Shown: positions 8,015 to 14,487 of the stretch, one piece after another
Position numbering within the stretch: the stretch's first letter is position 1
Layout of the letters: every line of letters starts with the position of its first letter
Assembly: GCA_900469965.1 (NCBI GenBank)
Contig: UBZP01000018.1
Coordinates: 1 to 64,000, forward strand
DNA: 64,000 bases
Direction: 5' to 3'
DNA from: Hyphomicrobiales bacterium
GTDB lineage: Bacteria > Pseudomonadota > Alphaproteobacteria > Rhizobiales > Rhizobiaceae
Position numbers and translations under genes: made by a program
The notes under the pieces: generated by a model
Seen by the model: only the letters and a program-made list of their open reading frames with translations
What the model was told of the DNA's origin: nothing
Database searches by the model: none

Positions 8015-9112
8015 TCAGCGCGGTAAGTCAACCGGCGTTTTCTCGTCGAGCCGGGGCAGGGGCACGCCATAGCGCGCCGCCAGCTCGGCAAAGGCCGCAA
8101 GCGTGGCGGGATCGAGGGTGACGCCGTGGGCATCCCTCTGCGCGGCTTCCCGCCATTCCCGGTCGCCGGGCGCCATGACCGTGCCGTTCTCGCGCACGGC
8201 GGATCCGCGCAGGGCCTCCAGGTAGCGGGCCATGCCGGCCTCGAAGGTTTCGCGGGCGACGAAGGCTTCCGGCCTGATCGCCAGGACGAAGGCGCCCATG
8301 CCGCGCGGCGTCGAGAAATCGGGTCCCTGCATCGAGGGGATGTCGACGCTCAGCCGCATGCCGGTCAGGACGGCGCTGAGGATTTCGACCAGTCCCGCGA
8401 GCCCCGCACCCTTGAACCCGAATTCGCCGCCGAGGGGCGCCAGCATCTCCGCCTTGGCAGCGTCCGGCGTGTCGATGCCGCCAAGATCGGACGCGACGGC
8501 ATCCGGCAGCGGCGTGCCGAGGCTGCGGTAGAGCAACACGCGATTGTAGGGGACGGCACTGGTCGCCATGTCGAGCAGCCAGGGATCCTGGCCGGGGGCA
8601 GGAACGGCGACGGATATCGGGTTCGTTCCATGGAAGCGGGTGGCGCCGTCGTGCAGGCGCACGATGCTGTCGGAGTTGCAGACGGCCAGGCCGATGAAGC
8701 CCTGTCGCGCCGCCTCCAGCGCATAGGCGCCGGCGGGTCCGAAATGCGAGGTGTTGCGGATCGCGACGGCGCCGATGCCGAACCGGCCGGCAAGGTCGAT
8801 CGCCCGCTCCATCCCCCGGTAGGCGGCGAGGGCGCCGTGCCCGTCATCGGCATCCAACGTCTCCACCGCGCCGAAACCGGCCAGCGTGCACAGCTGTGGC
8901 GCCCTGTTGATCCGCCCGCCGGTCAGGCCGGCGACGTAGTGGGCCAGCAGGCGGACGCCGTGGCTGTCGACGCCGAGGCGGGTGCCGTGCAGCATGGCGC
9001 GCGTGGCGGCGTTGGCCGTGGCATCGTCGGCGCCCGCGGCCTGCAATACCGCGCGGCAGAAACGATCCAGCGCGGCGAGCGAAACGCGCGCCTTCGCATC
9101 GGCGTGCAGCAT
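8015..9112 (-). CDS. Ldh/malate dehydrogenase family oxidoreductase (YiaK/ureidoglycolate dehydrogenase type)
   Basis: A 365-residue NAD(P)H-dependent dehydrogenase of the type-2 malate/L-lactate dehydrogenase family. GVDSHGVRL (about 47-55) holds the catalytic His; RNTSHFGPAGAYA and the signature LDMATSAVPYNRV are present. Family members reduce diketo-acids, piperideine-2-carboxylate or ureidoglycolate; the substrate cannot be read from sequence. The start at 9112 has a GGGAGGAA ribosome site. It is the first gene on the minus strand ahead of GntR and the TRAP/uxu genes and is divergent from a GntR gene, so either regulator could control it. Confidence 0.88.
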   Translation of the reverse strand: MLHADAKARVSLAALDRFCRAVLQAAGADDATANAATRAMLHGTRLGVDSHGVRLLAHYVAGLTGGRINRAPQLCTLAGFGAVETLDADDGHGALAAYRGMERAIDLAGRFGIGAVAIRNTSHFGPAGAYALEAARQGFIGLAVCNSDSIVRLHDGATRFHGTNPISVAVPAPGQDPWLLDMATSAVPYNRVLLYRSLGTPLPDAVASDLGGIDTPDAAKAEMLAPLGGEFGFKGAGLAGLVEILSAVLTGMRLSVDIPSMQGPDFSTPRGMGAFVLAIRPEAFVARETFEAGMARYLEALRGSAVRENGTVMAPGDREWREAAQRDAHGVTLDPATLAAFAELAARYGVPLPRLDEKTPVDLPR

Positions 9113-9142
9113 GCGGTATTCCTCCCGGACACAATGTACTAT

Positions 9143-9150
9143 GTGTACAC
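9143..9150. promoter_or_regulatory. GTGTACAC palindrome in a divergent promoter region
   Basis: An 8-base perfect palindrome GTGTACAC, next to related half-sites TGTAC and GACATACAC, lies between the Ldh-type dehydrogenase gene (minus) and the tandem-helix GntR gene (plus). GntR proteins often bind GT-N-AC palindromes, so this is a plausible operator, but it is short. Confidence 0.35.
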
Positions 9151-9275
9151 TAGACATACACTTGGCCGCATGCAATCCCCGTCTTGACGAAGTCCACGGG
9201 GCAAAGCAGGGGACACGGTGCGGAAGGCCGCCGCGGCCGCCGCGGAGACGGCGACAGACGGGAGCAAACGACGAC

Positions 9276-10277
9276 ATGGCAGGCAATGCATCCGGTATTG
9301 CTCCGAAGCTCTACCAGCGTGCGCGCGACGCGCTGGCATCCGAGATCGCAGCCGGTGCGCTGGCTGCGGATGCACGGCTGACCGAAAGCGGCGTGGCCGC
9401 GCGCTTCGGCATCAGCCGGGCGCCGGCGCGGCAGGCGCTCGCCGAGCTGGAGCGGCTCGGCCTGGTGCGAAAGGCCGGGGCGAGGGGATATGCGGTGGTG
9501 GCCGGCGACCTGTCGCCGAAGCCGGGATCCTGCGCCGGCCAGGTCGACACGCAGCCGGCGGCGGACCCGCGGATCCATTTTCTTGCGAGCTGGGAGCTGC
9601 TCTACCCGCAGATCGAGATCGAAATCGTATCGCGCACTTCGCTCGCAAGCTGGCGGATCAACGAGGCGATGCTCGCCAAGCATCACGGCGTCAGCCGCAC
9701 GGTCGCGCGCGACGTCGTAGCGAGGCTTCAGCAGCGCGGCATCGCCCGGAAGGACGACCGCGGGCGCTGGTATGCCCCGGCGCTGGCGGCCAAGCATATC
9801 GACGAGCTCTACGAACTGCGATGGGTGCTCGAGCCGCTGGCGCTGGAGAAGGCGCTTCCCCGGCTGCCCAAGGCGCTGTTGCCGCGGCTGCGGCGCAATG
9901 TCGAAAGCGCCATCGCGTCCGCCGCCCCGGCGGAGGCGGAGACGCTGGATGCGCTGGAGCAGGAGCTTCACGTCGAGCTTCTCGGATACTGCGGCAACGA
10001 TTCGCTGATGCGGGCGATCAGCCTGCCGCAGGCGTTGCTGGTCGCCCACCACTTCCTCTATCGCTGGACCTCGGAGCTCTTCGATACCGAGCCGTTCCTG
10101 CCGGAGCATCTCGAGGTGATCGACCGCCTCATCGCCGGCGACGTCGACGGGGCCAAGGACGCGCTGGTGCGCCATCTGCAAATCTCGCGGGAGCGGGCGA
10201 TGCGGCGCATCCACGCGGTCGCGCGGGTCATCTCGCCGGATGCTCTGCCCTATCTGGAGCGGCTCGACGCACCGTAG
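9276..10277 (+). CDS. GntR-family regulator with two winged-helix segments and an FCD domain
   Basis: A 333-residue protein, about 100 residues longer than ordinary FCD-type GntR regulators. Residues about 10-76 form a GntR winged helix (AARFGISRAPARQAL). Residues about 105-168 look like a second one (AKHHGVSRTVARDVV followed by a wing, RKDDRGRWYAP). An FCD-like helical domain follows from about 170. The start at ATG 9276 is preceded by GGAG. It may control the divergent Ldh-type gene. It ends 8 bases from the oppositely oriented next GntR gene. Effector unknown. Confidence 0.85.
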   Translation: MAGNASGIAPKLYQRARDALASEIAAGALAADARLTESGVAARFGISRAPARQALAELERLGLVRKAGARGYAVVAGDLSPKPGSCAGQVDTQPAADPRIHFLASWELLYPQIEIEIVSRTSLASWRINEAMLAKHHGVSRTVARDVVARLQQRGIARKDDRGRWYAPALAAKHIDELYELRWVLEPLALEKALPRLPKALLPRLRRNVESAIASAAPAEAETLDALEQELHVELLGYCGNDSLMRAISLPQALLVAHHFLYRWTSELFDTEPFLPEHLEVIDRLIAGDVDGAKDALVRHLQISRERAMRRIHAVARVISPDALPYLERLDAP

Positions 10278-10285
10278 CCTGCGCT

Positions 10286-10963
10286 TTACGGCAGGGCGGC
10301 CTGCGTCGCCAGCATGCGCACCTGGCGCAGCGTGTTCTCGCGGCTTCGCGTCAGGTGGTTGATCAGCGCCTCCAGGGTGCGGCGCCTGTCCCCTGCCATC
10401 ACGGCATCGAAGACGGCCTGATGCTCGGCCACGGACCGTTCGTAGTCGCCGGGCACGGAGACGAAGAGCGTGTGGGTCTGCCCGAGGATGCGGGCATGCG
10501 CTTCCGAAATCGTGCGAATGCCTGCGGCAGCCACGAGGGTGCTGTGGAACGCGCGGTCGTGGAGCAGCGCCTGCGAGAGGTCGTCCAGCGAGGTGCCGGC
10601 GGCAAACCGCCGGTGCTGCTCCAGGCTGCGGGACAGGCTGCGGCGCACCGTCTCGTCCAGCCGGCCGGCGTCGAAGGCGGCCTCGACGGCGCCCTTCTCG
10701 ATCAGGATCCGCGCCGCATAGATCTCCTCGACGTCTTCCTCGCTGAAGCTGCGGACGACCATGCCGCGCCGGCTGGAGGTGGAGACCAGTCCGTCGGCCT
10801 CCAGCCTGAGGCAGGCCTCCTTCACCGGCGTCGGGCTGATCCCGAGGTCGGCGGCGAGATCGTTCGGCAGCAGGCGGCGGCCGCCGGGTAACCGGCCGCT
10901 GATGATGCGCTCGCGAAGTTCCTGGTAGGCCTGCTCGGCCAGGGTGGTCTTGGTCATCGTCAT
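10286..10963 (-). CDS. GntR-family regulator, FadR (FCD) subfamily
   Basis: A 225-residue regulator with a GntR winged helix (about 8-72, AADLGISPTPVKEACLRL) and an FCD domain with the metal-binding pattern DRAFHSTL ... AEHQAV ... NHL. It begins MTMTKTT, so either ATG (10963 or 10957) may be used. It is divergent from the enolase-superfamily gene, with an AT-rich 22-base palindrome between them, so regulation of that gene is the simplest reading. Confidence 0.9.
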   Translation of the reverse strand: MTMTKTTLAEQAYQELRERIISGRLPGGRRLLPNDLAADLGISPTPVKEACLRLEADGLVSTSSRRGMVVRSFSEEDVEEIYAARILIEKGAVEAAFDAGRLDETVRRSLSRSLEQHRRFAAGTSLDDLSQALLHDRAFHSTLVAAAGIRTISEAHARILGQTHTLFVSVPGDYERSVAEHQAVFDAVMAGDRRRTLEALINHLTRSRENTLRQVRMLATQAALP

Positions 10964-11004
10964 GACGGGAGAATCCGTCAGCGGTCATCGATAGGCAAGA
11001 AAAT

Positions 11005-11026
11005 AAAATAAAAAATTTTTTATTTT
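11005..11026. promoter_or_regulatory. 22-base perfect A/T palindrome in a divergent promoter region
   Basis: Arms AAAATAAAAAA and TTTTTTATTTT form a gapless 22-base palindrome of pure A/T in a roughly 65% GC background, 42 bases from the GntR start and 57 bases from the enolase-superfamily start. It could be an UP element for both promoters, a curved-DNA site, or the GntR operator. Confidence 0.45.
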
Positions 11027-11082
11027 TCCATCCACCCGCTTTGCGCTACCACTGCCGGCGAGGAAGAGGAGGAGAGTCACCA

Positions 11083-12201
11083 ATGAAGATCGCATCCGTC
11101 GAACCGTTCATCCTGCACCTGCCGCTGACGTCGGAGTCGATTTCGGATTCGACGCACAGCATCACCCATTGGGGCGTCGTCGGCACGAAGATCGTCACCA
11201 CCGACGGGCTCGTCGGCTACGGGTTCACCGGCACGCATGCGCACCTGCCGTCCGACCGGCTGATCACGGCCTGCATCCGCGATTGCTACGCGCCGCTGCT
11301 GGTCGGCGAGGATGCGTCCGACCATGCGCGGCTGTGGACCAAGCTCGCGCGCAACCCCGCCCTGCAATGGGTGGGGCGTGCCGGGATCACCCATCTGGCC
11401 CTGGCCGCCGTCGACGTGGCGCTATGGGACCTGGCGGCGAAAAAGGCGGGGCGGCCGCTCTGGGCTTATCTCGGCGGGGCGCGGACGAAGGGCGTGGAAG
11501 CCTACAACACCGATATCGGCTGGCTCTCGTTCCGGCTGGAGACCCTGCTTGCCGGTGCCGCGAAGGCCGTCGAGGTGGACGGCTTCACCCGCCTGAAGAT
11601 CAAGGTCGGGCACGACGACCCGAACACGGACATCGCCCGGCTTGCGGCCGTCCGCAAGCGGGTCGGGCCCGCGGTCAGGATCGCCATCGACGGCAACGGC
11701 AAATGGGACCTGCCGACCTGCCAGCGCTTCTGCTTGCAGGCGCGCGACCTCGACATCTACTGGTTCGAGGAGCCGCTCTGGTACGACGACGTGGCCGGGC
11801 ACGCCGCGCTTGCGCGCAGCACGGCGATCCCGATCGCGCTCGGCGAGCAGCTCTACACGGCGGATGCCTTCAGCGCGTTCATCGCGGCGGGGGCGGTCGC
11901 CTATGTGCAGCCGGACGTCACACGGCTTGGCGGGGTGACAGAGTACATCCAGGTCGCCGACCTCGCCCATGCGCATCGGCTGCCGGTGGTGCCGCATGCC
12001 GGCGAAATGAGCCAGGTGCATGTGCACCTCAGCTACTGGCACCCCGCCTCGACGATCCTCGAATACATTCCCTGGATCAAGGATCACTTCGAAGAACCGA
12101 TCGAGGTTCACGACGGTGTCTACCGGCGCCCCGAATTGCCCGGCGCCAGCACGACCATCCTGGAGGAAAGCTTCACGCGCTTTGGCAAGAGCATCGGCTG
12201 A
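11083..12201 (+). CDS. Enolase-superfamily enzyme, mandelate racemase subgroup (sugar-acid dehydratase candidate)
   Basis: A 372-residue protein with the complete mandelate-racemase active-site set: Lys172-x-Lys174, Asp203, Glu229 and Glu255 as metal ligands, and the Asp278/His305 dyad. Each is exactly eight residues beyond its mandelate racemase counterpart (164/166, 195, 221, 247, 270, 297). Most members with both KxK and Asp/His chemistry are acid-sugar dehydratases or epimerases; the substrate is not determined. It starts after an AGGAGGAG ribosome site and is divergent from a GntR gene. Nearby TRAP and uxu genes make an aldonate or aldarate plausible. Confidence 0.92.
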   Translation: MKIASVEPFILHLPLTSESISDSTHSITHWGVVGTKIVTTDGLVGYGFTGTHAHLPSDRLITACIRDCYAPLLVGEDASDHARLWTKLARNPALQWVGRAGITHLALAAVDVALWDLAAKKAGRPLWAYLGGARTKGVEAYNTDIGWLSFRLETLLAGAAKAVEVDGFTRLKIKVGHDDPNTDIARLAAVRKRVGPAVRIAIDGNGKWDLPTCQRFCLQARDLDIYWFEEPLWYDDVAGHAALARSTAIPIALGEQLYTADAFSAFIAAGAVAYVQPDVTRLGGVTEYIQVADLAHAHRLPVVPHAGEMSQVHVHLSYWHPASTILEYIPWIKDHFEEPIEVHDGVYRRPELPGASTTILEESFTRFGKSIG

Positions 12202-12235
12202 CCGGCACCGCACATCCTATGGGCGACGGGGGCGC

Positions 12236-12460
12236 TCAGTGCTTGCCCGGCAGGCCCTGGATGGCGTAGCGGTGCAGGCGCGACGGGCTGGCGGCGGCGT
12301 TCCTGTCCGGGGTCGATACGGGAGCCCTGGGCCTGGGCGGACCGGCGACCGTCACAGGTTCCGCCTCTCCGGTCGGGCTGAAGGTGGTGTCGAAGGCGGT
12401 CCGGGATCCGGCAGGCTCTTGCCGCGCACCGTCGGGCGCGGGCCTGGCCGCGGCGGTCAT
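12236..12460 (-). CDS. Small unknown protein, translationally coupled
   Basis: A 74-residue reading frame whose ATG overlaps the TGA of the upstream small gene (ATGA at 12457-12460), which argues that it is translated. The protein is Pro/Ala/Arg rich and low in hydrophobic residues, likely disordered, ending RLHRYAIQGLPGKH. No domain is recognised. The evidence for being real is the overlap alone; the composition is also what random frames in GC-rich DNA give. Confidence 0.4.
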   Translation of the reverse strand: MTAAARPAPDGARQEPAGSRTAFDTTFSPTGEAEPVTVAGPPRPRAPVSTPDRNAAASPSRLHRYAIQGLPGKH

Positions 12461-12663
12461 TGCGCCGGATCCTGCATGGTCAGGGTCAGGAAGCGGCGCA
12501 GCACCGACTCCGATGCCTGGTGCAGCGGGCCGGCGAGCGGTTTCAGCCTGGCAGTCGTGTAGCCGGCGTTGCGAAGCATGTCCTTCAGGACGCGCGCGCT
12601 GATGTCGCCGGAGACGCTCCTGTCGTCGGTGCGGGGTTCGACATGACGGACAACGGAAGACAT
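12457..12663 (-). CDS. Small conserved-looking hypothetical protein
   Basis: A 68-residue protein with a strong ribosome site (AAAGGAGGA, 4 bases before the ATG). It starts MSSVVRHVEPRTDDR and contains a helical stretch SARVLKDMLRNAGYTTARL followed by a second helix (LHQASESVLRRFLTL). It looks like a compact soluble alpha-helical protein; no family is recognised. It is preceded by a long intergenic region and overlaps the next small gene by the stop/start ATGA. Confidence 0.65.
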   Translation of the reverse strand: MSSVVRHVEPRTDDRSVSGDISARVLKDMLRNAGYTTARLKPLAGPLHQASESVLRRFLTLTMQDPAQ

Positions 12664-12856
12664 GGCGTCCTCCTTTCAAATGGGGGCGACACAGCGCTTT
12701 CGTTCAGCGGGGCCCGAGGACGTTCTCTATCCAAGGGCGACAGTGCTCCCATGTGCCGGGCTTGGCAAGGAAACAATTGAGGTCAATGCAAGGCAGGCGG
12801 CGAACGGGGATCCGAGCCTGGGTATTTTCGGACAGGGCGAATTTCGACTGGGCGAA

Positions 12857-12885
12857 CTTGTTTTGAACACAATGGCCCCCTATAT
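12857..12885 (+). promoter_or_regulatory. Sigma-70-type promoter upstream of the first small-RNA-like element
   Basis: CTTGTT (12857-12862), a 17-base spacer and CTATAT (12880-12885) match the rhizobial housekeeping pattern (CTTGAC / CTATAT). Transcription would start near 12892. No convincing protein-coding gene follows before the terminator at 13003-13034. Confidence 0.5.
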
Positions 12886-12891
12886 GACCGT

Positions 12892-13034
12892 CATCGGCAT
12901 TGCTGGAGAGCGCTGGAATGCATCTGTCGCTCGCAATTGCCGCAGTCGCTGCCTGCCTTTGACCACGGATGTACTGGCACTGGAAGATAAGCGACTATGA
13001 GGAAGGTCGGTGCGGTTTCGCCCCGACCTTTTTT
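12892..13034 (+). ncRNA. Candidate trans-acting small RNA (possibly the MmgR/suhB, alpha-r8 type)
   Basis: A promoter-to-terminator unit of about 140 bases without a long frame. The 3' part (12960-13034) has a core TGACCACGGATGTACTGGCA, then a strong terminator: AAGGTCGG (13003-13010) pairing with CCGACCTT (13023-13030) and a T run. The core and a similar terminator occur again after cspA. Size of the conserved part, an unpaired core and an intrinsic terminator recall the rhizobial MmgR/suhB small-RNA family; that link is from memory. Two tiny frames (14 codons from 12939; one starting MYWHWK at 12969) could instead encode a leader peptide. Confidence 0.5.
12960..12980 (+). repeat. 21-base direct repeat, copy 1
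   Basis: Identical over 21 bases to 13560-13580; both begin TGACCACGG and end ACTGGCAC. In each copy the repeat is followed 20-25 bases later by GAGGAAGGTCGG and an intrinsic terminator. Confidence 0.9.
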
Positions 13035-13177
13035 GTTGGCGGTTGCCAGTCCGGCGCCCGGTCGTTTTTGCAAGATTTTCTGTGCGATCGATAACAATTT
13101 CGGTCGTATCTGCAGGATTTTCGCATTCGGCATCGAGTGCTTCGGACAAGGGGCGGAAAATTAAAAAAGCCTCTGCC

Positions 13178-13205
13178 CTTGTCTTGAACCGGTATTCCGC
13201 TATCT
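13178..13205 (+). promoter_or_regulatory. cspA promoter candidate
   Basis: CTTGTC (13178-13183), a 16-base spacer and CTATCT (13200-13205). Transcription from about 13212 gives a roughly 120-base untranslated leader before the cspA ATG, as is usual for cold-shock genes whose leaders act as RNA thermosensors. Leader folding was not computed. Confidence 0.5.
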
Positions 13206-13331
13206 TATGTTTATCGAACCTTGCTAGCGACTCTTGTCCGCAGCCGAACGGCGCTTTCAGATCTCCCTTCATCGTCGATAATTCAGATCGGTCATTGTGA
13301 CCGGGCCCACAAGCGATTGAAAGGAATCGTT

Positions 13332-13541
13332 ATGAACACAGGTACCGTAAAGTGGTTTAACAGCACCAAGGGTTTTGGCTTCATCCAGCCGGATAACGGC
13401 AGCCAGGACGTCTTCGTGCATATTTCCGCCGTCGAGCGGGCCGGCATGCGCGGCCTGACCGAAGGTCAGAAGATCAGCTACGACATCGTGCAGGACAAGC
13501 GTTCGGGCAAGAGCTCGGCCGACAACCTGCAGGCCGCCTAA
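13332..13541 (+). CDS. cspA: CspA-family cold-shock protein
   Basis: A 69-residue single cold-shock domain. Both nucleic-acid-binding motifs are present: KGFGFIQPD (RNP1) and DVFVHIS (RNP2). It binds single-stranded RNA or DNA and acts as an RNA chaperone or transcription antiterminator. AAAGGAA lies before the ATG. A long leader upstream and an intrinsic terminator downstream make it a single-gene unit, followed by rpsU. Confidence 0.96.
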   Translation: MNTGTVKWFNSTKGFGFIQPDNGSQDVFVHISAVERAGMRGLTEGQKISYDIVQDKRSGKSSADNLQAA

Positions 13542-13559
13542 AGAGCTTCATTGCCCCCG

Positions 13560-13580
13560 TGACCACGGATGTACTGGCAC
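13560..13580 (+). repeat. 21-base direct repeat, copy 2
   Basis: Second copy of the element at 12960-12980, here 18 bases after the cspA stop and just before the cspA terminator. In both copies the ATG-TAC-TGG-CAC of the repeat continues in frame to GAG-GAA-GGT-CGG, so a short peptide cannot be excluded. Confidence 0.9.
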
Positions 13581-13597
13581 GGCGGCGGCAATGCTGA

Positions 13598-13632
13598 GGA
13601 AGGTCGGGAGCAGTCCCGGCCTTTTGTTTTTC
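13598..13632 (+). terminator. Intrinsic terminator after cspA
   Basis: AAGGTCGGGA (13600-13609) pairs with TCCCGGCCTT (13614-13623, one G-U pair) around a 4-base loop, followed by TTTTGTTTTT. With the repeat just upstream it could also be the 3' end of a stable cspA-derived small RNA. Confidence 0.8.
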
Positions 13633-13711
13633 GATCGGACGGCCGGTTGCGGGGCAAATCGGGCGCAAATCAGGATCAGAATTGGCAGCGCAGGCTGCGT
13701 CAGGAGACACT

Positions 13712-13951
13712 TTGCAGGTACTCGTCAGGGACAACAACGTCGAGCAGGCGCTTCGCGTGCTGAAGAAGAAGATGCAGCGCGAAGGACTGTTCCGTGAAAT
13801 GCGGACGCGCAGCGCCTATGAGAAGCCTTCGGAAAAGCGTGCGCGCGAAAAGGCCGACGCGATCCGCCGCTCCCGCAAGCTGGCGCGCAAGAAGGCGCAG
13901 CGCGAGGGGCTGCTGCCGGCTCCGAAGAAGAAGGTTGCGCGCACGCGCTAA
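13712..13951 (+). CDS. rpsU: 30S ribosomal protein bS21
   Basis: A 79-residue bS21 protein starting from TTG as [20 protein letters not shown], the conserved family N-terminus, with AGGAGA at 13702-13707 as its ribosome site. An in-frame TTG 30 bases upstream lacks a ribosome site and would add ten non-conserved residues. The Arg/Lys-rich C-terminus (after about 45) is typical of alphaproteobacterial S21. It binds the small ribosomal subunit near the anti-Shine-Dalgarno end of 16S rRNA. The cspA-rpsU arrangement suggests joint cold or stress response. Confidence 0.95.
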   Translation: MQVLVRDNNVEQALRVLKKKMQREGLFREMRTRSAYEKPSEKRAREKADAIRRSRKLARKKAQREGLLPAPKKKVARTR

Positions 13952-13963
13952 GAATTCCTGCTG

Positions 13964-13990
13964 ATGCAGCCCTCGTGGCTGCATTTCGCG
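13964..13990 (+). terminator. Intrinsic terminator after rpsU
   Basis: ATGCAGCC (13964-13971) pairs with GGCTGCAT (13977-13984) around a 5-base loop, followed by a weak T-rich tail. Confidence 0.6.
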
Positions 13991-14356
13991 TTTCCGGCCC
14001 GTCTTTTCAGGCGGCGCCGGTCGCCAGGCGCCACCGCCCGGCCATACCCCCTTTCAACGATCGAGACCGGGCGCGTCGTTTAAGGCGCGCGCTGGCGCCG
14101 GCGCCGTGCCGAAGGTTGCGCTCAAGCCGCGGCCGCCCGGCGACGCCCATTTCCCGCCGCGAGAAGGCGCCTGCTTCAGCCACGGTCACCGGGCGGCGAA
14201 CGCGTCGTTCGAGCGCATTTCGATCCATTCCCTTCACAACGGAAAATGCCCGCGAGGTCTCTCCGCCGGACCGCGCTGCGACGGCGATGGCTGCAGCCCG
14301 TCCACAACTTTCGGGCGGATCACGGTCATGTGTTGGGCGGAAAATTTGTCTGATGA
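13991..14356. other. Intergenic region without recognised gene
   Basis: About 350 GC-rich bases between the rpsU terminator and the siderophore-receptor promoter. Several open frames exist on both strands but none has a ribosome site, family resemblance or neighbour logic. GC-rich runs near 14080-14105 could fold but lack a T run. Confidence 0.5.
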
Positions 14357-14385
14357 TTGACTTGATACATCATTGTACCTAATAC
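14357..14385 (+). promoter_or_regulatory. Promoter of the siderophore uptake operon
   Basis: TTGACT (14357-14362), a 17-base spacer and TAATAC (14380-14385), a near-consensus promoter; start expected near 14392, giving a leader of roughly 95 bases before the receptor gene. Two TGA-N9-TCA boxes cover the -35 element and the start site, arguing for iron-dependent repression. Confidence 0.65.
14358..14372. promoter_or_regulatory. RirA-type iron-responsive box 1 (TGA-N9-TCA)
   Basis: TGA CTTGATACA TCA overlaps the -35 box. TGA-N9-TCA is the recognition pattern of RirA, the Rrf2-family iron regulator of rhizobia; binding here is inferred. Confidence 0.6.
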
Positions 14386-14386
14386 C

Positions 14387-14401
14387 TGACTAAAATCGTC
14401 A
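14387..14401. promoter_or_regulatory. RirA-type iron-responsive box 2 (TGA-N9-TCA)
   Basis: TGA CTAAAATCG TCA lies just after the -10 box and covers the expected start site. Its centre is 29 bases from box 1, about three helical turns, so both could be bound on one DNA face. Confidence 0.6.
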
Positions 14402-14487
14402 TCAAATCATCTCCCCGTAAAATGCTATATTTATCAGTATTTTAGCGGAGGCCCATATTTGTGTCCGTGAAATGAAGGAATTTCCCC

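Noticed and set aside
9150-10988. A 612-codon minus-strand frame covering two GntR genes
   Set aside because: It crosses one gene in antisense and the other in a shifted frame, is dominated by Arg/Pro/Gly, and contains no domain.
13569-13763. A 64-codon frame beginning MYWHGGG after cspA
   Set aside because: It runs through the terminator hairpin and into the rpsU leader; only the first dozen codons could matter and are reported as a possible peptide.
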